Source: Oceanospirillaceae bacterium
Lineage (GTDB): Bacteria > Pseudomonadota > Gammaproteobacteria > Pseudomonadales > Oceanobacteraceae
Assembly (NCBI GenBank): GCA_024234265.1
Contig: JACKOM010000025.1
Span: 1-20,542 of the forward strand
Direction: 5' to 3'
DNA length: 20,542 nt
Part shown: piece by piece, positions 7,943 through 15,024 of the stretch
How positions within the stretch are numbered: the stretch's first letter is position 1
Layout of the letters: every line of letters begins with the position of its first letter
Notes under the pieces: generated by a model
What the model saw: the letters and a program-made list of their open reading frames with translations, nothing else
Databases searched by the model: none
Told to the model about the DNA's origin: nothing
Made by a program: the position numbers and the translations under genes

Positions 7943-8587
7943 ATGGCTGAGTTACGTACTGAAGAAGAACAAATCGAAGCGATTAAAAACTGGTGGGCAG
8001 ACAACGGTAAAAGCCTGCTGGTAGGCGTGGTGATCGTGCTGGCCGGTTATTTTGGTTTTAACGCCTATAAAAACCACGTGCGTGGTCAGGGCGAACAGGC
8101 TTCTGCCATTTATCAGCAGGCCCTCGAGCTGGTGGATGCCAAAGGCGACGCTGAGCAAGCCAAAAAAACCCAGCTGTTTAACCAGCTGAAAACTGAATTC
8201 GCCAGCACCCCATACGCCGCTTATGCAGCACTGTTTTTAGCCAAAGATGCGGTAGAAGCCTCTGACTTCGCCATGGCCGAAAACGAACTGCGTTACGTGC
8301 AGCAAAACCCAGTGGACGAGCCAATGAAAATGCTCGCCAACGTGCGTTTAGCCATGGTGCTCAAAGAAGAGAAAAAATACGACGAAGCCTTAGCACTGGT
8401 GACTGGTGTTGAGTCCGGCACTTTTGCTGGCCAGTACCTCGAAGTGAAAGGCGACATCCTGTTTGCCCAGGGCAACACAGATGCAGCGCGTGATGCTTAC
8501 CAGCTGGCCAAAGCCGCTGTGCAGCAAGCCGGCACTTCTAACCCTGTACTCGACATGAAACTGGACAACCTGGCGGTAGCACAATAA
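7943..8587 (+). CDS. yfgM: YfgM family SecYEG-associated protein
   Basis: A 214-residue inner-membrane protein with a short cytoplasmic N-terminus (EEEQIEAIKNWWADNG), one transmembrane helix at about 24-42, and a periplasmic helical/TPR-like domain. In E. coli YfgM is an ancillary partner of the SecYEG translocon and of the chaperone PpiD. AGGAG precedes the start. Its stop overlaps the bamB start by one base (TAATG). Position between hisS and bamB is conserved in gammaproteobacteria. Confidence 0.93.
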   Translation: MAELRTEEEQIEAIKNWWADNGKSLLVGVVIVLAGYFGFNAYKNHVRGQGEQASAIYQQALELVDAKGDAEQAKKTQLFNQLKTEFASTPYAAYAALFLAKDAVEASDFAMAENELRYVQQNPVDEPMKMLANVRLAMVLKEEKKYDEALALVTGVESGTFAGQYLEVKGDILFAQGNTDAARDAYQLAKAAVQQAGTSNPVLDMKLDNLAVAQ

Positions 8588-9792
8588 TGCGGATTCTTGC
8601 GGTCATTGCAGCTCTGATGCTGGCGGCCTGCAGCAGCAGCCCGGAAATCAACAGCACTGAACCGGCATCTTTGCCTGACTTCGATAAAGAAGTTTCCCTC
8701 GACCACGTGTGGAGCGCACAGGTGGGCAAGGGTATGGGCGAAGGTTTCGCGCGTCTGAACCCTGCAAGTGACGGCAAGACCCTGTATTTAGCGGATGCCG
8801 AAGGTGAATTACAGGCCCGTGAGCTGGCCAGCGGCCACCTCATTTACCGCCTGAATATCGATATGCAAATCACCGGCGGTTTATTGCTCGACGGCGATAG
8901 CCTCTACCTGAGCAATGGCGACGGTGACATGGTGGCCTTAAACGCCGCCGACGGCAGTGTGAAATGGCAGAAGCGCCTCACCAGTGAAGTGATGGCCCTG
9001 CCTGCTATCAGCGGCAACGACCTGCTGGTGCAAACCGTGGATGGCAAACTGCATTTATTGGATAAAACCGATGGCCGCAACAAGTGGAGCTACGACAGCA
9101 ACATGCCGCTGCTCTCCCTGCGTGGCACATCCTCGCCGGTGATTTACCGTGACCAGGCCATCGCCGGTTTTGCCAACGGCAAAGTGGTGGGCCTCAACAT
9201 GGCCAACGGCCAGCCCCTGTGGGAAGAGCGTATCGGCATCCCCGCCGGGCGCAGCGAATTAGAACGTCTGGTGGATATCGATGGCCGCCTGCTGGTGGAT
9301 AACGACTTACTCTACGTGGTCGGTTACCAGGGCAGCCTCGAAGTGATCGACCTGCGCACTGGCCGCCCGCAATGGAAAAAAGACGCTTCCAGTTATGCCG
9401 GCCCGCTCTACGGTTTAGGCAACCTCTATGTACTGGATGCCGACGACCAGCTGCACGCGTTTGATGACCGTGGTGGCAACGACGTCTGGCAGCAAAACGG
9501 CCTATACCGCCGCCAGCTGACCGAACCTGTGTTCTTCAATAACCTCATCGCCGTCGCCGACGCGGAAGGTTATATCCATCTGATTAAACAATTGGATGGT
9601 GCGATCGTGGGGCGCGATCGGGTAAAACGCCCAGCGCTGGATTGGGTAGCCGCAGACAGTTACGACTTCCGCCACCCCACCCGGTATTTTGATTTAGACC
9701 CCGGTATCCGCACCCGCTTAAACGTGGTGGGCGATTACTTAGTGGCCATCAACAATGCCGGTTTTGTTAATATTTTCCAACTTGACCAGTAA
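8587..9792 (+). CDS. bamB: Outer-membrane protein assembly factor BamB
   Basis: A 401-residue lipoprotein of the BAM complex that folds beta-barrels into the outer membrane. The signal ends LMLAAC, lipidated Cys15. The rest is an eight-bladed PQQ-type propeller with repeated blade signatures such as LNAADGSVKWQKRL, LDKTDGRNKWSYD, LNMANGQPLWEERIG and IDLRTGRPQWKKD. Length is typical. An 8-bp inverted repeat (TGACCAGT/ACTGGTCA, 9783-9790 and 9800-9807) straddles the stop codon; without a T-run it is probably not a terminator, so der can be reached by readthrough. Confidence 0.97.
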   Translation: MRILAVIAALMLAACSSSPEINSTEPASLPDFDKEVSLDHVWSAQVGKGMGEGFARLNPASDGKTLYLADAEGELQARELASGHLIYRLNIDMQITGGLLLDGDSLYLSNGDGDMVALNAADGSVKWQKRLTSEVMALPAISGNDLLVQTVDGKLHLLDKTDGRNKWSYDSNMPLLSLRGTSSPVIYRDQAIAGFANGKVVGLNMANGQPLWEERIGIPAGRSELERLVDIDGRLLVDNDLLYVVGYQGSLEVIDLRTGRPQWKKDASSYAGPLYGLGNLYVLDADDQLHAFDDRGGNDVWQQNGLYRRQLTEPVFFNNLIAVADAEGYIHLIKQLDGAIVGRDRVKRPALDWVAADSYDFRHPTRYFDLDPGIRTRLNVVGDYLVAINNAGFVNIFQLDQ

Positions 9793-9830
9793 CAACCATA
9801 CTGGTCAGACCGGATCGCTTTGAGTTAATT

Positions 9831-11297
9831 ATGAACCCTGTTATAGCCCTGGTAGGCCGCCCCAACGTAGGCAAGTCGACCCTTTTCAACCGTTTAACCC
9901 GCAGCCGCGACGCCCTGGTGGCCGACATCGCCGGCCTCACCCGTGACCGTAAATACGGTGCCGGTGCCGTGGGGGAACGGAATTACATCGTGGTGGATAC
10001 CGGCGGTATCAGCGGCATGGAACAGGGCCTTGATGAGCGCATGGCGCAGCAGAGCTTCCTCGCCATCGAAGAAGCCGACATCGTTTTATTCCTGGTGGAT
10101 GCCCGTGCCGGTGTGACCGGTGCCGACCGCATGATCGCCGAACACCTGCGCACCAAAGGCAAACGCGCCTACCTGGTGGTGAATAAAATCGACGGCATGA
10201 ACCCCGACACCGACGTGACCGAATTCCACGAAATGGGTCTGGGGAATTTCCACACCATCGCCGCCGCCCACAACCGCGGTGTAACCCAATTAATTGAACA
10301 GGTACTCGCTGAATTACCGCCTGAATTTCAGGTGGCCGAAGGCGAAGAGGGCGCTGACCCGCTCACCCACCACGGCATTCGTATTTCCGTGGTTGGCCGC
10401 CCCAACGTGGGTAAATCCACCCTGGTTAACCGCATGTTAGGTGAAGAACGTGTGGTGGTATTCGACCAGGCCGGCACCACTATGGACAGCATCTACATTC
10501 CGTACATGCGCCATGACAAACCCTACACCCTGATTGATACCGCCGGTGTGCGCCGCCGCCGCAGCGTGCATGAAACCGCAGAAAAATTCTCCATCATCAA
10601 AACCCTGCAGGCCATTTCCGATGCCCACGTGTGCATCCTGGTGCTCGATGCCCGTGACGGTATCGTCGAGCAGGATTTAACCATGCTGAGCTTCGTGCTC
10701 AACTCCGGCCGCGCTTTAGTGATTGCCGTGAACAAATGGGACGGCATGGAGCTTTCCGCCAAAGAATATGTGAAAAAAGAACTCGAGCGCCGTTTAACCT
10801 TTATCGACTGGGCCGAAATTCACTTTATTTCCGCCCTGCACGGTACCGGTGTTGGCCTGTTATACGATTCAGTGGAACAGGCCCATGCGTCTGCCACCAC
10901 TAAATTCCCGACCAACCAGCTCACCCGTATTCTGGAAGACGCCATCATGGACCACCAGCCACCGCTGGTGAATGGCCGCCGCGTGAAACTGCGTTACGCC
11001 CACTTAGGTGGCTCCAACCCACCGATTATCGTGGTGCACGGCACACAAACCGATAAATTACCGGACAGCTACAAACGCTACCTGGCCAACACCTTCCGCA
11101 AGGTGCTGCATATTTCCGGTACACCGATTCGTTTTGAATTTAAATCCAGCGCCAACCCCTTCGCCGGTAAAAAAGAAGGCATTAAAAAGCCGAAATTTAT
11201 TCAGGATGTTATTGATAAAACCAATGCCATCCGCGAAGCGAAAGATAAAAAGCGCAAAGCCAAAAAAGGCAAAGAAAACCGCAAAAATCACGAATAA
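9831..11297 (+). CDS. der: Ribosome-associated GTPase Der (EngA)
   Basis: A 488-residue protein with two tandem GTPase domains and a KH-like C-terminal domain, required for 50S ribosome maturation. The first P-loop is GRPNVGKST at residues 9-17, with DTGG and NKID; the second P-loop starts near residue 189 (GRPNVGKSTLVNRM), with DTAG and NKWD. The KH-like domain spans about 360-450, ending in RFEFKSSANPFAGKK. The tail from about 463 is a lysine-rich extension. Its last 26 codons are the source of the tandem repeats that follow the stop codon. Last gene of the rlmN operon. Confidence 0.98.
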   Translation: MNPVIALVGRPNVGKSTLFNRLTRSRDALVADIAGLTRDRKYGAGAVGERNYIVVDTGGISGMEQGLDERMAQQSFLAIEEADIVLFLVDARAGVTGADRMIAEHLRTKGKRAYLVVNKIDGMNPDTDVTEFHEMGLGNFHTIAAAHNRGVTQLIEQVLAELPPEFQVAEGEEGADPLTHHGIRISVVGRPNVGKSTLVNRMLGEERVVVFDQAGTTMDSIYIPYMRHDKPYTLIDTAGVRRRRSVHETAEKFSIIKTLQAISDAHVCILVLDARDGIVEQDLTMLSFVLNSGRALVIAVNKWDGMELSAKEYVKKELERRLTFIDWAEIHFISALHGTGVGLLYDSVEQAHASATTKFPTNQLTRILEDAIMDHQPPLVNGRRVKLRYAHLGGSNPPIIVVHGTQTDKLPDSYKRYLANTFRKVLHISGTPIRFEFKSSANPFAGKKEGIKKPKFIQDVIDKTNAIREAKDKKRKAKKGKENRKNHE

Positions 11298-11528
11298 CAC
11301 TCTGCCACCCGCACTGCTCACTATAAAAAGCGGTGTGCAAAAAAATGGCAAAGAAAATACAGTGATCACGCATAACACTCTGCCACCCGCACTGCTCACT
11401 ATAAAAAGCGGTGTGCAAAAAAATGGCAAAGAAAATACAGTGATCACGCATAACACTCTGCCACCCGCACCGCTCACTATAAAAAGCGGTGTGCAAAAAA
11501 ATGGCAAAGAACATACAGTGATCACGCA
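11295..11528. repeat. Three 78-bp tandem repeats derived from the der 3' end
   Basis: Three units begin at 11295, 11373 and 11451. Units 1 and 2 are identical; unit 3 differs at two bases. The first unit starts at the der stop codon. One period upstream (11217-11294), the last 26 sense codons of der align with the unit in register: ATAAAAAGCG, the poly-A block, GGCAAAG and ATCACG all match, and about 10 of 26 codons give the same residue when a unit is read in the der frame. The units are therefore decayed tandem copies of the der tail. Each begins with an in-frame TAA and contains GTGATCAC. Because 78 is a multiple of three, long spurious ORFs run through in other frames. Confidence 0.93.
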
Positions 11529-11533
11529 TACAC

Positions 11534-11555
11534 AATGGGCCGCAAGGCCCATTTT
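11534..11555 (+). terminator. Intrinsic terminator of the rlmN-der operon
   Basis: A perfect 8-bp stem AATGGGCC/GGCCCATT (11534-11541 with 11546-11553), GCAA tetraloop, followed by a short T tract. It lies directly after the repeat block and before the truncated haemoglobin gene. Confidence 0.82.
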
Positions 11556-11590
11556 GTTATGGGTTATTTTTAAAGAAATACGGAGCCAGC

Positions 11591-11980
11591 ATGCAATACG
11601 GTACAGAAGATGCCTCCTACCAGGCCGCCGGTGGATTTGAAGGTTTACAACAACTGGTCAGCGATTTTTACGACATCATGTGCGAACTGCCCGAAGCCGC
11701 AAAAATCCGCGCCATGCACCCGGCCGATTTAACCGTTTCCAAAGATAAACTCGCCCGCTTTTTAGCCGGCTGGTTAGGCGGCCCGCGTTTATACCGCGAA
11801 ACCTACGGCCCCATCGCCATCCCCGCCGCCCACAGCCACTTAAGCATCGGCATTGAAGAACGCGACGCCTGGCTTTTGTGCATGCAACACGCCCTCGCCA
11901 AAGCGCCCTATGCCACGGATTTTAAAAACTACCTGCTCAGCGCCTTGGCCGTACCGGCGGAGCGGTGCAGAAATAGTTAA
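11591..11980 (+). CDS. Group II truncated haemoglobin
   Basis: A 129-residue 2-on-2 globin of the TrHbO type, a soluble haem protein that binds O2, NO or peroxide. Visible landmarks: Tyr27 at position B10 (LVSDFYDIM), FLAGWLGGPRLYRETYG in the CD-E region, proximal His81 (13 residues before Trp94, as in Mycobacterium TrHbO), and Trp94 at G8 in ERDAWLLCM. CGGAG lies just upstream of ATG 11591. It is preceded by the der terminator and followed by a repeat-bearing spacer, so it is probably its own transcription unit. Confidence 0.94.
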   Translation: MQYGTEDASYQAAGGFEGLQQLVSDFYDIMCELPEAAKIRAMHPADLTVSKDKLARFLAGWLGGPRLYRETYGPIAIPAAHSHLSIGIEERDAWLLCMQHALAKAPYATDFKNYLLSALAVPAERCRNS

Positions 11981-12019
11981 ACAGCTTGAAGTCAGAAGCT
12001 TGCAGCATGAAGCTCGCGG

Positions 12020-12054
12020 CTTCCGGCTTCCGGCTTCCGGCTTCCGGCTTCCGG
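12020..12054. repeat. Five perfect tandem copies of CTTCCGG
   Basis: Five uninterrupted heptamers run from 12020 to 12054, preceded by a CGG remnant. Just upstream (about 11990-12020) are degenerate GAAGCT/AGCTT motifs, including a GAAGC-TCGCG-GCTTC hairpin (12009-12023) that overlaps the first heptamer. The block lies 40 bp after the globin stop. It is a minisatellite likely to vary in copy number, or part of a dispersed intergenic repeat family. Confidence 0.9.
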
Positions 12055-12150
12055 CTGTTTTCTTTAGCTACAGCTTTGTTAATTTTGGTTATAGTGGTCA
12101 GCCCGGCTGTGGTTAGAATAAGGCCAGCCATAACAACAAGGTGAGAAGCC

Positions 12151-12963
12151 ATGCCCGAATTTAATACCGTCATCGCCGTGCAGGAAGGGGCCGTAGCCCA
12201 CATCCAGTTAAACCGCCCCGACAAAGCCAACGCCATGAACATGTCCATGTGGCAGGACATCCGCAACGCCTTCAACTGGGCCGACAACGAGCCAACCGTG
12301 CGCGCCGTGGTATTAAGCGGTAACGGCAAACACTTCTGCGCCGGTATCGATTTAATGGATTTCTCCAGCGTATTAATGGGCAAAGATAAATGCGAAGGCC
12401 GCAAGCGTGAAAAACTGCGCCGCTTAATTCTGGATATGCAGGATTGCCTGTCCAGCATCGAAAAATGCCGCAAACCCGTATTAGCCGCCGTGCACAACGC
12501 CGTAGTGGGTGGCGCAATCGACATGATCACCTGTGCCGATATGCGTTACGCCAGCGCCGATGCCTATTTTGAAATTAAAGAAATCGACGTGGGCATGACA
12601 GCCGACGTAGGCACACTGCAACGCCTGCCACACATTATTGGCGATGGCATGATGCGCGAACTGGCCTACACCGGCCGCCGCTGCGATGCCGAAGAAGCCT
12701 GCAAAATTGGCCTGGTAAACCGGGTTTATGCCGACCATGCCGCCCTGCTCGAAGGTGTGCTGGCCCTCGCCAATGAGATTGCCAAAAAATCCCCGCTGGC
12801 GATCCGTGGCACTAAAGAGATGATTAAATACACCCGCGATCACAGCGTGGCGGATAGTTTGAACCACGTGGCCACCTGGAATGCCGGCATGTTAATCAGC
12901 CAGGATATTCAGGAAGCCATGATGGCAAAAATGCAAAAACGTGAACCCAAATTTGAAGATTAA
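12151..12963 (+). CDS. Crotonase-family delta3,5-delta2,4-dienoyl-CoA isomerase
   Basis: A 270-residue cytoplasmic crotonase-fold protein. The oxyanion-hole segments are HFCAGIDLMDF (61-71) and AVVGGAID (117-124). Three acids match the catalytic set of mammalian dienoyl-CoA isomerase (ECH1) in identity and spacing: Asp124, Glu144 (+20) and Asp152 (+28), within EIKEIDVGMTADVGTLQRLP, which closely resembles that enzyme. Most likely it isomerises 3,5-dienoyl-CoA during oxidation of unsaturated fatty acids with odd-numbered double bonds. AAGGTGAG precedes ATG 12151. It is monocistronic, with a terminator at 12983. A plain enoyl-CoA hydratase annotation is the alternative but fits the acidic residues less well. 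Confidence 0.93.
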   Translation: MPEFNTVIAVQEGAVAHIQLNRPDKANAMNMSMWQDIRNAFNWADNEPTVRAVVLSGNGKHFCAGIDLMDFSSVLMGKDKCEGRKREKLRRLILDMQDCLSSIEKCRKPVLAAVHNAVVGGAIDMITCADMRYASADAYFEIKEIDVGMTADVGTLQRLPHIIGDGMMRELAYTGRRCDAEEACKIGLVNRVYADHAALLEGVLALANEIAKKSPLAIRGTKEMIKYTRDHSVADSLNHVATWNAGMLISQDIQEAMMAKMQKREPKFED

Positions 12964-12982
12964 TTTTTCAAATTAAGTGCGC

Positions 12983-13018
12983 AAAAAGCCCTGTTTAATT
13001 TTTTATGCAGGGCTTTTT
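12983..13018 (+). terminator. Intrinsic terminator of the crotonase gene
   Basis: An 11-bp perfect stem AAAAAGCCCTG/CAGGGCTTTTT (12983-12993 with 13008-13018) with a 14-nt loop and T-rich 3' arm. The A-rich 5' arm would let it act on both strands. It marks the left border of the AT-rich insertion. Confidence 0.88.
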
Positions 13019-13823
13019 TATTTGGGCTGATTTACCACGGCGTTCAATCAGAGCACTTATTGCGAACTTGCTGCGCCGGTTTTTTAAAGTGCTCACTGAT
13101 CGTCAACAAGTAGAAGCATTTCTCAGAGATATTAACGAATATTACACATTGAGTATTGATGATGCTGACCAGCAGGAAGCTAATGCTGGAGTTCGTTCAC
13201 TTCTTGATACTTGTAGTCGGGTAATTGTAATAACTCACTCACAAGGAAATTTTTATGGAAACAGGGTTCTATCGAATCTTTATTCTAGTTACTCATTTCC
13301 GAATGGTTACTCTCTATCCCGGCACCCAATGTTGGGTAATTTACAAATTGCATCGCCTGTAGATATTCCCGGAGGTGCAATTAGTGCTATTTATCCAGAA
13401 ATTATTGGACATCTGACTAACGATAATGATCTGATCATGGCATTAGTCCGTGGCACTATGGGTTCTACAGATTCTAACTATGCAGCAGAATTCAATCCGA
13501 ATGACTGGACCGGACATGGACTTGAAGAATCCTATCTAAATCGCGCTGGTCAAGGAGCTGAAATTAGTAGTCAACTTGCCTATATAGCCAGTAACCTTAC
13601 ACCTTACCCAATGCATGAGCAGCGATTAGTTGTATCTAGCGCACTGTCAGGTTATGGTCATTCATCAATTAATAATTTACTTGATATTAAATTTCTTGAT
13701 GGCAGTGTCTATCGGTATAGCGATGTTAGTGCCGGAACTGCTGCCGGCCTAGACTCTGGGGCTGCAGGAAGTTACTTTAATAGCAGCATCAGGGGGAAAT
13801 ACCTGTATGAAAAAATCGAGTAA
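13005..13823 (+). pseudogene. 5'-truncated alpha/beta hydrolase with C-terminal KTSC domain
   Basis: The open frame of up to 272 codons begins at an ATG that lies in the loop and 3' arm of the crotonase terminator and has no ribosome site, so this start is almost certainly artificial. Upstream in frame is a stop at 12996. What remains is the C-terminal part of an alpha/beta hydrolase: the nucleophile elbow VIVITHSQGN (Ser79), a likely acid in TNDNDL (Asp142) and a likely His171 in GHGLEESYL. Residues 208-272 form a KTSC domain (SSALSGYGH, LDIKFLDGSVYRYSDV, GSYFNSSIRGKYLYEKI). The N-terminal strands and oxyanion region are missing. Composition is AT-rich compared with the crotonase. Either a remnant left by the insertion or a gene with an unrecognised start. 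It overlaps the next gene by 17 bases. Confidence 0.7.
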
Positions 13824-14283
13824 TCGATTTGTGATCAATGCAGTGTTTGCCGCACTGCTCACCTTCTCCTCCAATTGTATAGCGTGGTTTGAGCCAGAAT
13901 ATGGCGTGTCTGACGTTTCATTTTTGCCGAGAGAAATGATGGTGCAGGGCGTAGCTAAATATCCCTATCGGCATTTATACCTTAAGTTATTAAATCAAAT
14001 ACCCAGTAACTCAACGCAGCGAGAAATGCTGGAGCAACTTGGTGTGCAAGGTTTGATTCAAGTTGATACTCAAGGTCATTCTCATGGTAATATTGCAGAT
14101 GATGTTATATTAAATTTCACTGGCCGCATTTTTATTAAAAACAGCTCTTTTTTTGAGAGGTTGTTCGCTCGTGCGGATAAGCAAAAATGCCTTTTAGAAG
14201 TTTATATTGGCAATGAGCGTTATATTGTTTTTGAAAATACAATTCATCAAGTATATGAATTCGTATGCTCAGAGCTGGATTAA
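13807..14283 (+). CDS. Small exported protein of unknown function
   Basis: A 158-residue protein I do not recognise. The N-terminus (KKSSNRFVINAVFAALLTFSSNCIA) is a Sec signal peptide with likely cleavage after residue 26, giving a periplasmic or secreted product of about 15 kDa. The mature part starts WFEPEYGVSD, contains a GHSHGN stretch, and ends with a C-terminal Cys (EFVCSELD). The ribosome site AGGGGGAAA lies inside the end of the hydrolase-KTSC frame, which it overlaps by 17 bases, so the two were one unit. It ends three bases before the first copy of the terminator/porin-tail repeat. AT-rich codon use marks it as part of the insertion. A partner or protector of the hydrolase is possible but unsupported. 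Confidence 0.78.
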   Translation: MKKSSNRFVINAVFAALLTFSSNCIAWFEPEYGVSDVSFLPREMMVQGVAKYPYRHLYLKLLNQIPSNSTQREMLEQLGVQGLIQVDTQGHSHGNIADDVILNFTGRIFIKNSSFFERLFARADKQKCLLEVYIGNERYIVFENTIHQVYEFVCSELD

Positions 14284-14286
14284 CCC

Positions 14287-14320
14287 AATAAAAACGCCGG
14301 CTTTTGCTGGCGTTTTTATT
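14287..14320. terminator. Bidirectional terminator, copy A
   Basis: A 15-bp stem with TTTT loop (14287-14301 with 14306-14320), one G-T wobble, A-rich on the left and T-rich on the right. It can serve the plus-strand gene ending at 14283 and is a near copy of the terminator at 15717-15750. Its base coincides exactly with the left end of the 313-bp repeat. Confidence 0.88.
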
Positions 14321-14341
14321 TCCCAAGTCACCAATCCTTTA

Positions 14342-14599
14342 TCAGAACTGATAACCAAAACCTAAGTTAAAACCATCGGCATTACCGGCATCGGCATTTT
14401 GCATCTGGATATCGGCTTTAAACACTATGTCTTCATAGGGGTAATAATTTAAACCCACATCACTTTGCGTGGCTTGTTGGTCTTTTTCTTGTGACCACAC
14501 GCTGTGGCGTGCAAAAAAGCCCCGGTTGGCATTCTGCCGCCAGTCGGCTTCGGCATATCCACCGTGTTGCAGGTTTTTACCGGCGCTTTTCGCGGCATC
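14342..14599 (-). pseudogene. Porin 3' fragment (duplicate of the 15772-16968 gene)
   Basis: The minus frame encodes about 86 C-terminal residues of the porin, from DAAKSAGKNLQHGG to the terminal FGYQF. It differs from the full gene at only two residues (Ser for Thr, Arg for Trp) despite 11 base changes, so most changes are silent. There is no signal peptide, start or upstream barrel; an ATG at 14638 belongs to unrelated sequence. It cannot make a functional barrel and is a leftover of recombination. Confidence 0.9.
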
Positions 14600-14912
14600 G
14601 AGCGTGCATTGTGTGTACATCACAATCAACTTTTGCATCTGTACATAAATTTAAACTGGTAACAAACAAGCACGTTATTGTGAAAAATTCCCATTTTGAT
14701 TAGCCAAAGTCACCCTTGCTGTAGGAATTGTTTTGCATCAGGTGCTCTGCATAACCGACTTTCCTGCCATGCTTTTGGCTGGTAGTATTACTGACGGAAA
14801 ACTCAACAGAATCAGATGCTGATTTTAAGTATCGATTGTATAAAAAATAAACCATATGAATGGTGGGAATTTTATGTGATTTGGACGCTGTTGTATGCAG
14901 CGAGCAATAGAT
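14600..14912. other. AT-rich spacer without a recognisable gene
   Basis: No convincing coding region is seen on either strand. A 93-codon minus frame (14700-14981) has no ribosome site, low-complexity AT-driven codons and no recognisable domain. A pair of TGTACAT direct repeats (14614-14620 and 14640-14646) lies just beyond the porin fragment. The stretch could be the remains of a displaced cassette. Confidence 0.6.
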
Positions 14913-14939
14913 ACGTAAATAGTTACGTGGTTTTATAAT
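14913..14939 (+). promoter_or_regulatory. Dyad operator next to a -10 box upstream of the lipoprotein gene
   Basis: ACGTAA-ATAG-TTACGT (14913-14928) is a perfect 6-bp inverted repeat. It ends five bases before TATAAT (14934-14939) and sits where a -35 box would be, and no good -35 is present. This suggests a regulated promoter with an activator or repressor site, about 85 bp before the start at 15025. Confidence 0.45.
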
Positions 14940-15024
14940 GAGAGGTAAATATTTATGCGTAAATAAAATTGTTATTATCAAGAATATAGTGAGTTTAGGA
15001 AGAAATAATATTTTAGGAAGTAAT

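Larger units (their letters stand above)
14287..14599. repeat. 313-bp direct repeat, copy A (terminator plus porin 3' end)
   Basis: It aligns without gaps to 15717-16029 at an offset of exactly 1430 bp, with about 18 mismatches (about 94% identity by eye). It holds the terminator and the last ~86 codons of the porin gene. After 14599 a weak match resumes (AGCGTGC, 14601-14607 with 16044-16050) across a 13-base deletion, then homology ends. Confidence 0.95.

Noticed and set aside
9783..9807. Terminator between bamB and der
   Set aside because: The 8-bp inverted repeat around the bamB stop has a 9-nt loop and no T-run, so termination is not supported.
11295..11528. CRISPR array
   Set aside because: The units are contiguous, 78 bp long, with no unique spacers, and are derived from der.
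11058..11552. Minus-strand frames of 108-164 codons with repeated blocks
   Set aside because: They are antisense images of the 78-bp repeats and der; the apparent protein repeats come from the DNA repeat.
11008..11640. A 210-codon plus-strand frame across the der end and the repeats
   Set aside because: It is the +1 frame of der continued through 78-bp repeats whose length is a multiple of three. It has no start site of its own and overlaps two secure genes.
13005..13007. ATG as true start of the hydrolase-KTSC gene
   Set aside because: It falls within the crotonase terminator hairpin, lacks a ribosome site, and the protein lacks the expected N-terminal part of the fold.
14700..14981. A 93-codon minus-strand frame
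   Set aside because: No ribosome site, no recognisable domain, and it runs through the dyad and -10 box of the lipoprotein gene. Kept only as part of the gene-free gap.
14600..15024. Integron-type attC site next to the cargo genes
   Set aside because: No paired R-box motifs with a GTTRRRY core could be found, and no integron integrase is present.
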